Source: Flavisolibacter sp.
GTDB lineage: Bacteria; Bacteroidota; Bacteroidia; Chitinophagales; Chitinophagaceae
Length of the DNA: 13,730 nucleotides
Assembly: GCA_025936195.1 (NCBI GenBank)
Contig: JAICTW010000009.1
Location: 1-13,730 of the forward strand
Direction: 5' to 3'
In this document: piece by piece, positions 1 through 8,499 of the stretch
How the letters are laid out: every line of letters starts with the position of its first letter
Numbering within the stretch: the first letter of the stretch is position 1
Program-made: the position numbers and the translations under genes
Notes under the pieces: generated by a model
What the model saw: the letters and a program-made list of their open reading frames with translations, nothing else
What the model was told of the DNA's origin: nothing
Database searches by the model: none

Positions 1-2
1 CC

Positions 3-1469
3 GGTTTGTTTAAAGAAGATGATCGCTTTTCTTATGCCGATTACGTGCCTGACAAATTGGACCGCATTGGAAGCACCGCATTGGATTATAGCCTGGCTTC
101 TTTTTTTGGAAGAATTTTTTACGCGTACAAAGAAAAATATTTATTCAGCGCTTCTGTTCGTCGCGATGGTAGTTCCAAACTGGCGCCGGGTCATCAATGG
201 AAAACTTATCCTGCTGTATCGGCAGGCTGGGTAATTTCTGATGAACATTTCTTTCCTAAGAAATTGTCGTTTATCAATTATGCAAAGCTTCGGGCAAGCT
301 GGGGACAAAATGGGAATGTTTCTTCTGTGGGTGTGGGCGAATGGCTGAACGCCATCGGTTCGGGAATTGTTTATCCGGATGCTAATGGAAATTTAATTGT
401 AGGTGCTGCTCCCAGCAATTTGGCCAATCCCGATTTAACCTGGGAAACCAGTGAACAATTGGATATAGGCGCTGATCTTTCTTTTTTTCAAAACAGGCTG
501 AATGCAAGCATTGATTATTACAATAAAAAAACAAGAGACCTTTTAACAAGCGGCACTGCACCCATCTTTGTTGGTAATGTTTTGAAATCAGTGAATGCAG
601 GCAGTGTTGAAAACAGGGGCTTTGAAATAGAAGTGAACTACAGCAATAAGCCAATAGTTTCAAATGGATTTACGTATGAAATTGATGCCAACCTTTCCAC
701 ACTGCATAATGTGGTAACCTATCTCGATCCGAATTCTCCTGTTATTTATGGGGCTGTGATAGGGGTGGGTTGGAATGCAACAGCCCTGCAGGCTGGCTAT
801 CCTGTGTGGTATTTCAATGGCTATAAAACCGAAGGTATTTTTCAAACGCAGGCTGATGTTGATGCGTATCTAACCAAAACAGGAATTACAGGTTATCATC
901 CAAAACCAGGCGAGCCCATTGTTGCAGATGTGAATGGTGACAAACAAATTTCGCCTGCAGACATGAGCTATATTGGTAATCCACAACCTAACCTGATGTA
1001 TGGTGGCCGTGTGGACCTTGGCTACAAGGGATTTGATCTGCTTGTCTTCCTGCAAGGTCAATCGGGTAATGATATTCTGATGGGATTTAATCGCCTTGAC
1101 AGAGCAACTGCCAACAAACCTGAATTCTTTTTTACAAACCGCTGGACCGGTGCAGGAAGCACCAATACCTGGTTTGCTGCCAATGGCTCCAATCCGTATA
1201 TCTATAACAGTGACCTGATGATCTTCAACGGATCGTTTACACGCATCCGCCAGTTGCAGTTGGGTTATACCTTATCCAATAGCCTGTGCGATCATTTGAA
1301 AATAAAAAGAGCAAGGATTTATATTTCGTTAGATGATTATTTTACGTTCACTAAATATCCGGGAGTAGATCCTGAAGGTGGAAGCAATGATCAAAACAGC
1401 ATTGGTATTGACCGTGGCGGTTATCCCATTCCAAGAAAAATAACCGGCGGACTGTCGTTTAATTTTTAG
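3..1469 (+). CDS. SusC/RagA-family TonB-dependent outer-membrane transporter, C-terminal part (5' truncated by window edge)
   Basis: The reading frame is open from the left edge (first whole codon at 3) to a TAG at 1467-1469, so about 488 C-terminal residues of a protein that is normally about 1000 long are present. The signal peptide, the N-terminal carboxypeptidase-regulatory-like domain, the TonB box and the plug are outside the window. What remains is the beta-barrel: alternating aromatic strands and SusC-typical phrases such as SVRRDGSSKL, LRASWGQNGN and NPDLTWETSEQ, and a barrel-closing C-terminus ending in Phe (LSFNF). In the family this barrel, capped by SusD, imports oligosaccharides or peptides across the outer membrane using TonB energy. 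The susD-type gene starts 3 bases after this stop. The substrate cannot be told from sequence alone. Confidence 0.96.
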   Translation, partial: GLFKEDDRFSYADYVPDKLDRIGSTALDYSLASFFGRIFYAYKEKYLFSASVRRDGSSKLAPGHQWKTYPAVSAGWVISDEHFFPKKLSFINYAKLRASWGQNGNVSSVGVGEWLNAIGSGIVYPDANGNLIVGAAPSNLANPDLTWETSEQLDIGADLSFFQNRLNASIDYYNKKTRDLLTSGTAPIFVGNVLKSVNAGSVENRGFEIEVNYSNKPIVSNGFTYEIDANLSTLHNVVTYLDPNSPVIYGAVIGVGWNATALQAGYPVWYFNGYKTEGIFQTQADVDAYLTKTGITGYHPKPGEPIVADVNGDKQISPADMSYIGNPQPNLMYGGRVDLGYKGFDLLVFLQGQSGNDILMGFNRLDRATANKPEFFFTNRWTGAGSTNTWFAANGSNPYIYNSDLMIFNGSFTRIRQLQLGYTLSNSLCDHLKIKRARIYISLDDYFTFTKYPGVDPEGGSNDQNSIGIDRGGYPIPRKITGGLSFNF

Positions 1470-1472
1470 AAG

Positions 1473-2984
1473 GTGAAAAGATTTTTTGCAAATACCGGTT
1501 TCATTTGTCTGCTTGCAGCAATACTTGCAAGCGGGTGTAAAAAATTTTTAGATCAACCCGTGGCCGGTGCTTTGCCCGAAGATGAATTTTATAAAACCGA
1601 TCTGGATGCTACCCAAGCTACTACTGCCATCTACGATATGATGCAGGCACATTACAATGGCAATTGGGGAAGCCTGTACATGATCAAAACTTTATTGTCG
1701 GATGAAAGTAATTGCGGTGGTGCTGATGCCGGCGATCAACCCGGCTATCAAACCATTGACCAATACAATTTTGATGCGACCAACGATAAAATAACAGATG
1801 CATGGCGCATGTTGTACTTCACCATTTACCGCGCCAATAAAGTGATCAACAAAACCAAACCCGAAACTGAATTGCGCAGGCGTTTGATTGCGGAAGCAAA
1901 AGCCTTGCGGGCTTACAATTATTTCGAGTTAGTTTCTTTATGGGGCGATGTTCCTTTGGTATTGGATGATATTGCTCCTGCCGATTACACCAAAACCGGA
2001 CGCAAACCCAAAGCACAGGTGTATGCACAAATTGGAAAAGATCTTCAGGATGCTATTGCTGTTTTGCCTTTGAAGAGTGCATACAGTGCTGCCGATAAAT
2101 TCAGGGCATCAAAAGGAATGGCACAGGCATTATTGGGGAAGGTGTACTTGTATCAGCAAAAATGGACTGAAGCAGCTAATGAATTTGAAGCGGTCATTTC
2201 ATCAGGCCAGTATGATCTGGCGCCTTCTGTTGCTGCTGCCTTCTCTAAAAATTATGAATTTGGTATTGAGTCGCTGTTTGAAATTTCTTATACCACAGAC
2301 CAGGGTTACGACTGGAGTAATTTTCCCTGGGGGGCGCAACCGGAAAGCAATATTCATATTCAGCTGATGGGCCCACGTAGCGATTATTATACAAAAGCTC
2401 CCGGCGATTCTTTGTTGGGAGGATGGGGTTTTAATCTGCCAAAGAAAAAATTATGGGATGCATTTGCGGCAGCAGGTGATGAGGAAAGAAGAAAACAGGT
2501 GCTCATGTCAAAAGGCGAATTGCTGGCAATGGGTGGTAATTGGGCCAACGATCATGCCTGGGGATTTGAAGGTTATTTTCAAAGAAAATACGGCTCGTTC
2601 AGTACGCAAACGGGAGGGCCGATCAATGAATTGAATTACGGCACTAACTGGCGTATGATCCGCTATGCCGATGTTTTATTAATGGCAGCAGAAGCCAGCT
2701 ATCGCATCAACAATGAAGCAGAAGCAAGAAAGTATTTGAATGAAGTTCGTCAACGTGCAGCTTTGCCCGATGTTACAGCAACAGGTACTGCATTGTTTGA
2801 TGCCATTGTACAGGAAAGAGAATTGGAACTGGCGCTTGAAGGTTTCCGTTATAGCGATCTGGTTCGCTGGGGTCTTGCGCAACAGGAGTTAGGCCCTTTG
2901 GGTTACCAGCCAAAACATGCGTTATTGCCCATTCCTGATTATGATGTAAAGACTGCAGGATTGATACAAAACCCGGGTTATTAA
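1473..2984 (+). CDS. SusD/RagB-family nutrient-binding outer-membrane lipoprotein
   Basis: This complete 503-residue protein is of usual SusD length. The start is a GTG at 1473, chosen because the signal peptide begins exactly there (Lys-Arg, hydrophobic core, lipobox LASGC with the lipidated Cys at residue 22), and no ATG lies nearby. The body shows SusD features: N-terminal FLDQPV, the helical TPR-like region (AEAKALRAYNYFELV), the RYADVLLMAAEA and YLNEVRQRA helices, the ERELELALEGFRYSDLVRWG segment, and the C-terminal LLPIP...QNPGY ending. In the family it lies on the cell surface as a lid over the SusC barrel and binds the ligand. The gene is almost certainly translated with the SusC gene upstream. 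The gene that follows is convergent, so the operon ends here. Confidence 0.97.
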   Translation: MKRFFANTGFICLLAAILASGCKKFLDQPVAGALPEDEFYKTDLDATQATTAIYDMMQAHYNGNWGSLYMIKTLLSDESNCGGADAGDQPGYQTIDQYNFDATNDKITDAWRMLYFTIYRANKVINKTKPETELRRRLIAEAKALRAYNYFELVSLWGDVPLVLDDIAPADYTKTGRKPKAQVYAQIGKDLQDAIAVLPLKSAYSAADKFRASKGMAQALLGKVYLYQQKWTEAANEFEAVISSGQYDLAPSVAAAFSKNYEFGIESLFEISYTTDQGYDWSNFPWGAQPESNIHIQLMGPRSDYYTKAPGDSLLGGWGFNLPKKKLWDAFAAAGDEERRKQVLMSKGELLAMGGNWANDHAWGFEGYFQRKYGSFSTQTGGPINELNYGTNWRMIRYADVLLMAAEASYRINNEAEARKYLNEVRQRAALPDVTATGTALFDAIVQERELELALEGFRYSDLVRWGLAQQELGPLGYQPKHALLPIPDYDVKTAGLIQNPGY

Positions 2985-2998
2985 ATACTATTTCGCAA

Positions 2999-3040
2999 AT
3001 AAATTTTGAAGGAAGATCATTTGCTTATTTCAGAATTTAT
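2999..3040 (+). terminator. AT-rich stem-loop after the SusD gene, possible transcription end
   Basis: ATAAATTTTGAA (2999-3010) pairs with TTCAGAATTTAT (3029-3040) as a 12-bp stem with one G-U wobble and an 18-base loop. It starts 15 bases past the SusD stop, in the gap between convergent genes. On the minus strand the wobble becomes an A-C mismatch, so the structure favours plus-strand RNA. There is no clean U-tract directly after it (a TTTTTATTTT run comes about 20 bases later), so calling it an intrinsic terminator is inference. Confidence 0.3.
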
Positions 3041-3088
3041 CAACTGGCGTACTGATGGCGTTTTTATTTTACAGTTCCGTTACTTAGT

Positions 3089-4771
3089 TTAATCAACCCG
3101 GTTCTCCGCATGTATTTTGAACGATCTGTCCACCGTGTATTCAATCTTTGACGCATAATTTTCTGCATCATCGTTTTTGTCTAATTTGATCATCTCCTGA
3201 ATAGAGATCATTAGTTTACAATTATCCCCCTGTACATTCAATTGAAGTGTTTTTAAATCAGGGTGACATTCATAGAAGGCAGGTTGAATAAAAAGATTTC
3301 TGATCACATCGCTCAATTTATTTTTTGTTAGCGCACCGGCATCGTAATAGCTAACCGTGTAGGCATAATTGGAAAGTATGGACTGAATATCTCTTTTGTT
3401 GTACGCCAGGTAAAGTTGAGACAAAAATTGTGTAGCATTAGCCTTAGTGAAAACAGTTTCCTTTGGCAGAAATGGCTTTGGTAAAATAATCATTTGTTCC
3501 ATTGGTACTTCGGCTTGCAGCTTCGCCATGGAAGTAGTTTTTACTTTGTTACCAGTAGTATGATGTAAGTTGACGAAATATGCTGAAGTAAACAGTAATA
3601 CAGCTGCTGCTGTAACAATAACAACTGTTCTTCCCACTTTCTTTTTTCCGGAAGATTCGGCATTCTGCTTTATGAGTTTGCTCTGAACTTTAAAATGAAC
3701 AATCTCATCTCTTTCAACAATGGCTTCTTTGTTTGCAGCAGGTCTGTTTGATGAAAAGCTTTGTTCCTTCGACGGGGAGGCCTTGGGTGTTGTTGTCTTT
3801 TCTTGTTCCGTTTGTCCGGAATTATCAGCAGTTATTTTTGTTCCGATACTGCTCTTCTCTCTTCTGATTCGATCAGAATTTCTTTGTGTATAAATTTGCG
3901 GTGCTTCTATTGTGCTTAATGATTTGGAACTGCAAAATTCCATTAGTTTATCAACATAAAAATTCAATTCCTCTTTGTTATAATTCTTCAGAATATTAAA
4001 AACTTTTGATTGCTGCGGAAAGGCAAAGTCTCTGAAGCTGAATAAAATTTGCTCTGTTTTATTGTACCCATTTTCTTCTGCCTTTATCCATAAAGAAGGG
4101 TCGGTTTTAAAAGCTTCCAGCGCCGTCAGGAAAACCCAAAAAGAAAACCGGTCCATCTTTTCATATAAATTAGAGGCTAAGCGCATGGGATGCTGAAAAC
4201 TTGCAGAGCCGGGACTAAGGCTGTGTTTGCCTTTAAAAGACGGAACGAACATGGAATCGTAATCAATTAGTTTTATCACAAATTCCTGATCCAGTTTTGC
4301 CAAACAGATGTGTTTCAGGTTGAGGTTGCCGTGAGCAATTCCATTTTTTTCAAGGTTACGGGAAAGTGCTACCAAAATTGATTGTAGTTGACTTATGCGT
4401 CGCGGATTGGTTATGATGAGATTCAAATATTCACTTAATGAAAGGCTGTCAATCCAGTCCATTTTGACTATGGGATAATATTCGTTTTCAAGAAACTCAA
4501 AGGGCACTTTCCACGAGAACGATTTAGTGTTTAAATAATTTTGCAGTTGAGCATACCGTTGGAAAAGTTCGGGTTCATCATTCAGGAGAAAGCGAATAGC
4601 ATAAAACTTTGAATGGCTCTCTGTTTTAAAGATAATAGTATTACGTCCTCTTTTGGACAAGTGTATGCCGCCCTTTTTTAAAAGGAAGCGATGACTGTGA
4701 AGCGAGGCAAAGCTTCCGGGAACGTTTTCTTCAATGAGCTGCACGTATTGTTCTGCCGAAAGGATTTTCAT
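3089..4771 (-). CDS. Membrane-anchored protein-kinase-like protein (predicted pseudokinase) with extracytoplasmic NTF2-like domain
   Basis: This 560-residue protein starts at the ATG at 4771. Residues about 25-280 match the bacterial kinase group marked by KMDW, HGDL...N, LIDYD and QHP motifs: visible are IVKMDWIDSL (101-110), LIDYD (168-172), FVPSFKGK and SFQHPMR (191-197). The catalytic loop reads HGNLNLKHI (147-155): Asn149 (codon AAC at 4327-4325) stands for the catalytic Asp and His154 for the metal-binding Asn. No Gly-rich loop is evident, and Arg60 occupies the place of the ATP-anchoring Lys. Asp170, the DFG equivalent, is kept. A Ser/Thr/Lys-rich linker (about 285-380) leads to one membrane helix (382-401), then a domain of about 110 residues (445-560) that resembles NTF2/SnoaL-like folds. 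Predicted topology is kinase-like part inside, C-terminus in the periplasm. It is divergent from the PKD operon. The fold call is good; loss of activity is inference. Confidence 0.85.
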   Translation of the reverse strand: MKILSAEQYVQLIEENVPGSFASLHSHRFLLKKGGIHLSKRGRNTIIFKTESHSKFYAIRFLLNDEPELFQRYAQLQNYLNTKSFSWKVPFEFLENEYYPIVKMDWIDSLSLSEYLNLIITNPRRISQLQSILVALSRNLEKNGIAHGNLNLKHICLAKLDQEFVIKLIDYDSMFVPSFKGKHSLSPGSASFQHPMRLASNLYEKMDRFSFWVFLTALEAFKTDPSLWIKAEENGYNKTEQILFSFRDFAFPQQSKVFNILKNYNKEELNFYVDKLMEFCSSKSLSTIEAPQIYTQRNSDRIRREKSSIGTKITADNSGQTEQEKTTTPKASPSKEQSFSSNRPAANKEAIVERDEIVHFKVQSKLIKQNAESSGKKKVGRTVVIVTAAAVLLFTSAYFVNLHHTTGNKVKTTSMAKLQAEVPMEQMIILPKPFLPKETVFTKANATQFLSQLYLAYNKRDIQSILSNYAYTVSYYDAGALTKNKLSDVIRNLFIQPAFYECHPDLKTLQLNVQGDNCKLMISIQEMIKLDKNDDAENYASKIEYTVDRSFKIHAENRVD

Positions 4772-4932
4772 TGAACAGGTGTTTTAAGGTTTGTCGCATG
4801 AAACAATTAAAAACTGCAGCCAGCTCTGGTATGATTTTTTCTGCAATAATTCTGCCTTCCAATAATTCCTCTGAATAGAAGCCAAAGCAATTTACCGATT
4901 TTGTTAATGCCAACTTTTGAATACCACCACAT

Positions 4933-6891
4933 ATGAGGAATGTGTTACTGTTTTTCCTTTCTCTCATTTTGCTGACCGGCTGTAAAAAATTTACAGAGAA
5001 AACCGGAAAGCAATGCTTTATTCCTTATGTTGATTTTGTAGCCCAGCATGTAAATACTTCCACATTGGAAGTTAGCTTTGCTGTTGTCAGCTCTTACAAT
5101 GGCACTATCAGTTCGTACAAATGGGATTTTGGCGATGGAACAAACTATGAAGGCCAAACGCCTCCGGCACATAAATACCCTCCGCCTTCAAGTACAGGCT
5201 CATCAAAATATACTGTAAAGCTTACGGTGTCCAACGAATGTGGTGAAGCATTTTGGACACAGGATATTACGGTGGCTGCCTGTTTGCCCGATACAAAGTT
5301 TGCTTATCAATATTTGAACGACTCCACGGTTGAATTTACCAATCAAACACAAAGCAGTAATGCAGCAAATTATAGTTGGAATTTTGGAGATGGTTCCACC
5401 AGCACTACCGGTGAAACGAAGTTTACCCATGTTTATAAAAAAGACCAGAGCTTTATTGTTTCATTGAAAGCAACCAATACTTGCGGAGAAAATAATTTTA
5501 CGGATACAGTTTCTGTTTGCCGCAAACCGGAAGCCGCTCAAAAGATCACTACTTCAGAGTGCGCAAGTATTAACATTGATGCTTCAGCTTCTAAAAATGC
5601 TGTAAAATATCAATGGGATTTTGGCGATGGAACTGTTTTGCCTTCCCAGCCTTCTACTTCTTCTACTATCAGTTATACCTATCCGAAAAGCGGAACCTAC
5701 ACCATCAGGCTCACTGTCTTTAATGCTTCCGGTTGCAATACGGCAACTGCTTCCAATTCTGTCACGGTTTCTTCATCGGCATTGGGCACTAATAATAATT
5801 GGTCGTACACATCCAATGATCTTGATTTTAATTTTTCGAGAGCTGCCATCACCAATGCTGCATCTTATAAATGGAGTTTCGGTGACGGTACCAATTCAAA
5901 TTTGCAAAACCCAACACATTCTTTTACAAATCCCGGCAATTATACCATTACACTCAGTGCGTCCAACAGTTGCGGGAGTGCTTATCAGTTTAGTGTACCC
6001 GTAAACGTTCCTTATTATAAGGCATTGAACAATCTACCCAATACAGGCTTTCAACAAGTGCTGGTATTTTCTTCTTCGCTCATTTATTTTTTAGGAGAGA
6101 ATGGAAAGCTTTATAAGACCGATACAGCCGGTAACTGGTCGCAGCCTGTTAATTTGCCACAGGAATTGTCCTTTAATAAGGATACTAAATTATACAAAGA
6201 CCGGAACAACAATCTTTGGATCTATGGTAGAAAGGAAGTGGCAAAATTTAACAGCAATGGTTCATGGACTTCTTATTTCTCTTCTACTAAATTTCCAAAA
6301 AATACCACCATCAATTCTATAGCGGTGGACCGGAATAATGTTTTATGGGCCATTGGTGATGGAAAGCTGAGAAAAGAGAACGATGAACTTAAATGGTACG
6401 TTCCGTTTTCGTCCCTGGCTTACGCAGAGAATACCGGAAGAATATGGCTGACCTCATTGAATAGTAACCTCCTGTTTTATATAAATACAAACGGTACACA
6501 AATTAATATGGTAAATACTTCGGTTAATTTGAATGGAGGAGATGACATAAAGATCGCTCCGAACGGAGAGCTTTATTTAACAACAGGAACTGGTGTTGCA
6601 CGTATGGGCAGTTCAGGCAATTTAATTGGAACCTACGACAGAGGCAATACCAATGGCTTGATCAATAGCAGACCTGAATCTTTCGATTTTGATACACAAG
6701 GTAATCTGTGGATTGTTTCTTCAGGCCAGTTGTACAAGTTACCTGCAGGCAATAGCGCCAACACTAAAAAATATTCTTTCAATGCTGATCTAAGTAATGT
6801 GTCATCTGTAAGTGTACTCAACCTTTCTGGTTCGGATGCAGATATTTTATTAGCAAAAACCTCAGGCGATGCGGCTATTAAAATCAAATAG
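4933..6891 (+). CDS. Lipoprotein with four PKD domains and a C-terminal beta-propeller-like region
   Basis: This is a 652-residue protein. The ATG at 4933 opens a lipoprotein signal (hydrophobic core, LLTGC, Cys17, then KKF). Four PKD domains follow, each marked by the Y-x-W-x-F-G-D-G motif: Trp64-Gly69, Trp149-Gly154, Trp228-Gly233 and Trp314-Gly319. Their last strands carry recurring SNECG, TNTCG and SNSCG motifs. From about residue 360 to the end there are short blade-like repeats (DRNNNLWIYGRKEVAKFN, DRNNVLWAIGDGKL, DTQGNLWIVSSGQLYKL) like those of two-component regulator propellers, but without any kinase part. PKD domains are usually extracellular adhesion or spacer modules. I see no type IX secretion C-terminal domain. 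It heads a three-gene operon, overlapping the next gene by 23 bases, and is divergent from the pseudokinase gene. The ligand is unknown. Confidence 0.88.
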   Translation: MRNVLLFFLSLILLTGCKKFTEKTGKQCFIPYVDFVAQHVNTSTLEVSFAVVSSYNGTISSYKWDFGDGTNYEGQTPPAHKYPPPSSTGSSKYTVKLTVSNECGEAFWTQDITVAACLPDTKFAYQYLNDSTVEFTNQTQSSNAANYSWNFGDGSTSTTGETKFTHVYKKDQSFIVSLKATNTCGENNFTDTVSVCRKPEAAQKITTSECASINIDASASKNAVKYQWDFGDGTVLPSQPSTSSTISYTYPKSGTYTIRLTVFNASGCNTATASNSVTVSSSALGTNNNWSYTSNDLDFNFSRAAITNAASYKWSFGDGTNSNLQNPTHSFTNPGNYTITLSASNSCGSAYQFSVPVNVPYYKALNNLPNTGFQQVLVFSSSLIYFLGENGKLYKTDTAGNWSQPVNLPQELSFNKDTKLYKDRNNNLWIYGRKEVAKFNSNGSWTSYFSSTKFPKNTTINSIAVDRNNVLWAIGDGKLRKENDELKWYVPFSSLAYAENTGRIWLTSLNSNLLFYINTNGTQINMVNTSVNLNGGDDIKIAPNGELYLTTGTGVARMGSSGNLIGTYDRGNTNGLINSRPESFDFDTQGNLWIVSSGQLYKLPAGNSANTKKYSFNADLSNVSSVSVLNLSGSDADILLAKTSGDAAIKIK

Positions 6892-8122
6892 TGTTTTGTT
6901 TTTTCTTTTGATGACTTGCTGCTTGCAAAGCCGTTCGCAGGAAGTGATCCACAGTGTGTCCATTCAAAAGATGAACAACAATTCTTTTGAAATTAAATAT
7001 CAGCTAAATCCTTCCCACGAATTGGATGTCGCCGGAACTGTGTTGAAAGTTTTCAGAAGGAGAGATGGAAAGGTTGAAGAAGTGTTCTCAAAAAATATAG
7101 CAGACCAAATATTGCCCACAAGGAGCCGGACTATATATAATTATAACTGGAAACCTGAAGATGGGTTGGTAAAAACAGGCGATGAATTGCAGGCAAAAAT
7201 TGTTCTTTCGCTGAAGCCATCATTGGCAAAGCAAAAAACAAAAGGCCTGAATAAAACACCTTATGCTAATGCGGGTGATTTCAGAGAACTTACATTGCCT
7301 TTCCAATCTATTGCATTGAATGGAAGCAAATCGCATGATGAAGATGGAAAAATCGTTTCAGTGCAATGGAAACAAATTGCAGGGCCTACTGATTTATCTA
7401 TTTCAAAAAAAGATTCGTTGATGGCATCGGCCAATGGTGAATTCAAAGAAGGTGCTTATGCCTTTGAATTATCGGTGAAAGATGATCGTGGCGCTACTGC
7501 TATCAGTCGCACTATTTTGAATGTACACTCTGCACCGTTAATAGTGAATACGCCTGTTGCAAAGAACAATGTTCCTAAAAAAGAGAACAGTACATTTTCC
7601 AATCCGATGATTGCTCAAAAAACAAAAACAAAATTAAAAGGTGGGCCCACCAATGCTGCCATCAATTTGTTGGTTCCCGGGCTTGGCCATTATTTTGTAA
7701 GTGGCGATCATAATGGCGACAACAGGAAGCTGAGTTCTTTTGTTCTTACGGCTGCTTATGCAGGATCTATTGGCGGTGCTTTTTATTTTCAGGGAAGGTC
7801 CAACAGCCAGTATAAAAAATATAGTGACCTTGCCGCTTTCAGAGAATATCAAAAAGATGCGAACGGAATTATTATTGGCATGAGAGGAGTTAACGAAGCA
7901 GAAGCCAACAAATATTTTAGCAGTGCCAGGTCTGCGCACCGGAATGCATTGATCTGTTTGGGCGTAGGCGGTGCTGTTTTAACAGGCGATCTGATTTATA
8001 CTTTCCTGAAAGGCAGTAAGAACAAAAGAGAATGGAAGAGAGAATCCACTTCATTTAAACCGGACGTATTCATTTCATCCGATGGTTTTATCACAACAGC
8101 CGGTGTACAATTTAAATTTTAA
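6869..8122 (+). CDS. Secreted PKD/REJ-like domain protein with C-terminal membrane region, function unknown
   Basis: This is a 417-residue protein. The ATG at 6869 lies inside the end of the preceding gene (23-base overlap, different frame), and it is the start that supplies a signal sequence (about residues 1-23, hydrophobic core then SRSQ). LMTCC in the core could be a weak lipobox. Residues about 25-115 form a beta-rich region I do not recognise. Residues 131-220 resemble a PKD domain of the K319L/REJ type (ANAG...IALNGSKSHDEDGKIVSVQWKQIAGP, then a final DDRGATA strand). After a Lys-rich linker, residues 262-380 hold hydrophobic stretches: NLLVPGLGHYFVSG (266-279), 289-307 and 360-378, a pattern seen in Bacteroidota envelope proteins of the DUF5683 sort. 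The last residues (AGVQFKF) end in Phe, as outer-membrane proteins often do. Translation is probably coupled to the gene upstream. Confidence 0.78.
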   Translation: MRLLKSNSVLFFLLMTCCLQSRSQEVIHSVSIQKMNNNSFEIKYQLNPSHELDVAGTVLKVFRRRDGKVEEVFSKNIADQILPTRSRTIYNYNWKPEDGLVKTGDELQAKIVLSLKPSLAKQKTKGLNKTPYANAGDFRELTLPFQSIALNGSKSHDEDGKIVSVQWKQIAGPTDLSISKKDSLMASANGEFKEGAYAFELSVKDDRGATAISRTILNVHSAPLIVNTPVAKNNVPKKENSTFSNPMIAQKTKTKLKGGPTNAAINLLVPGLGHYFVSGDHNGDNRKLSSFVLTAAYAGSIGGAFYFQGRSNSQYKKYSDLAAFREYQKDANGIIIGMRGVNEAEANKYFSSARSAHRNALICLGVGGAVLTGDLIYTFLKGSKNKREWKRESTSFKPDVFISSDGFITTAGVQFKF

Positions 8123-8125
8123 GGA

Positions 8126-8383
8126 ATGAAAACTGTTTTGATGATCTTGTTATGCTTTTTTGCTTTCAAAAGTTTTTCGCAAAGCAATGATGTGGTGATT
8201 GAAGAAAGATCGAGCGACTGGATAAAAATTACAGCGGCTACTAGGACGACAAAATCAAAGACAACAACGGTGAGGAAAAAAACAAGTTCAAAAAAACCTT
8301 CTGCTCCAAAGCAGGATGCACAACAGGAGTTTGAAAAAACAAACAATGCGATAAACCGGTTTAAGAAGTCAAAAAAAGGTTGA
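8126..8383 (+). CDS. Small secreted, strongly basic protein, function unknown
   Basis: This is an 85-residue protein whose ATG comes 3 bases after the previous stop, so it belongs to the same operon. It has a clear Sec signal peptide (MKTVLMILLCFFAF, then FSQS; cleavage expected near residue 19). The mature part is low in complexity and rich in Lys, Thr and Ser (for example TTKSKTTTVRKKTSSKK, about residues 41-57), with a polar helix towards the end (QQEFEKTNNAINRFKKSKKG). I recognise no domain. The charge suggests binding to a polyanion such as LPS, surface polysaccharide, peptidoglycan or an acidic protein partner, but this is inference. A minus-strand open frame covers the same DNA but looks like an antisense shadow, since this frame has the signal peptide and operon spacing. 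Confidence 0.72.
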   Translation: MKTVLMILLCFFAFKSFSQSNDVVIEERSSDWIKITAATRTTKSKTTTVRKKTSSKKPSAPKQDAQQEFEKTNNAINRFKKSKKG

Positions 8384-8499
8384 GTGGAAATGTTTTTTGT
8401 TGATTCCGGAAACAGGGAGTTATAATAAGCTTGGAACTTCAGAAAGAACGTAGTTTCCGATTGCAAAGTTAGCAACACCTGAACCAAAGTATCATTCAA

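Noticed and set aside
4772..4932. Promoters in the gap between the kinase-like and PKD lipoprotein genes: AACTTTTG at 4912-4919 (plus) and TTGCTTTG on the minus strand.
   Set aside because: Each misses the TAnnTTTG consensus, and spacing to a -33 box or to the start codon is poor. Promoters probably exist here but cannot be placed.
4731..4967. A 78-codon minus-strand open frame in the gap between the kinase-like and PKD genes.
   Set aside because: It starts inside the PKD lipoprotein signal sequence and ends inside the kinase-like gene. It has no recognisable domain, so overlap with two well-supported genes makes it unlikely.
8407..8459. Inverted 7-mers CGGAAAC (8407-8413) and GTTTCCG (8453-8459) between the convergent small basic protein and DinB-family genes.
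   Set aside because: The stem is only 7 bp with a 39-base loop and no U-tract, too weak to call a terminator.
8119..8499. A 126-codon minus-strand open frame covering the small basic protein gene.
   Set aside because: It is antisense to the 8126-8383 frame, which has a signal peptide and operon spacing. The hydrophobic Phe/Val-rich stretch is what Lys-rich codons give when read backwards.
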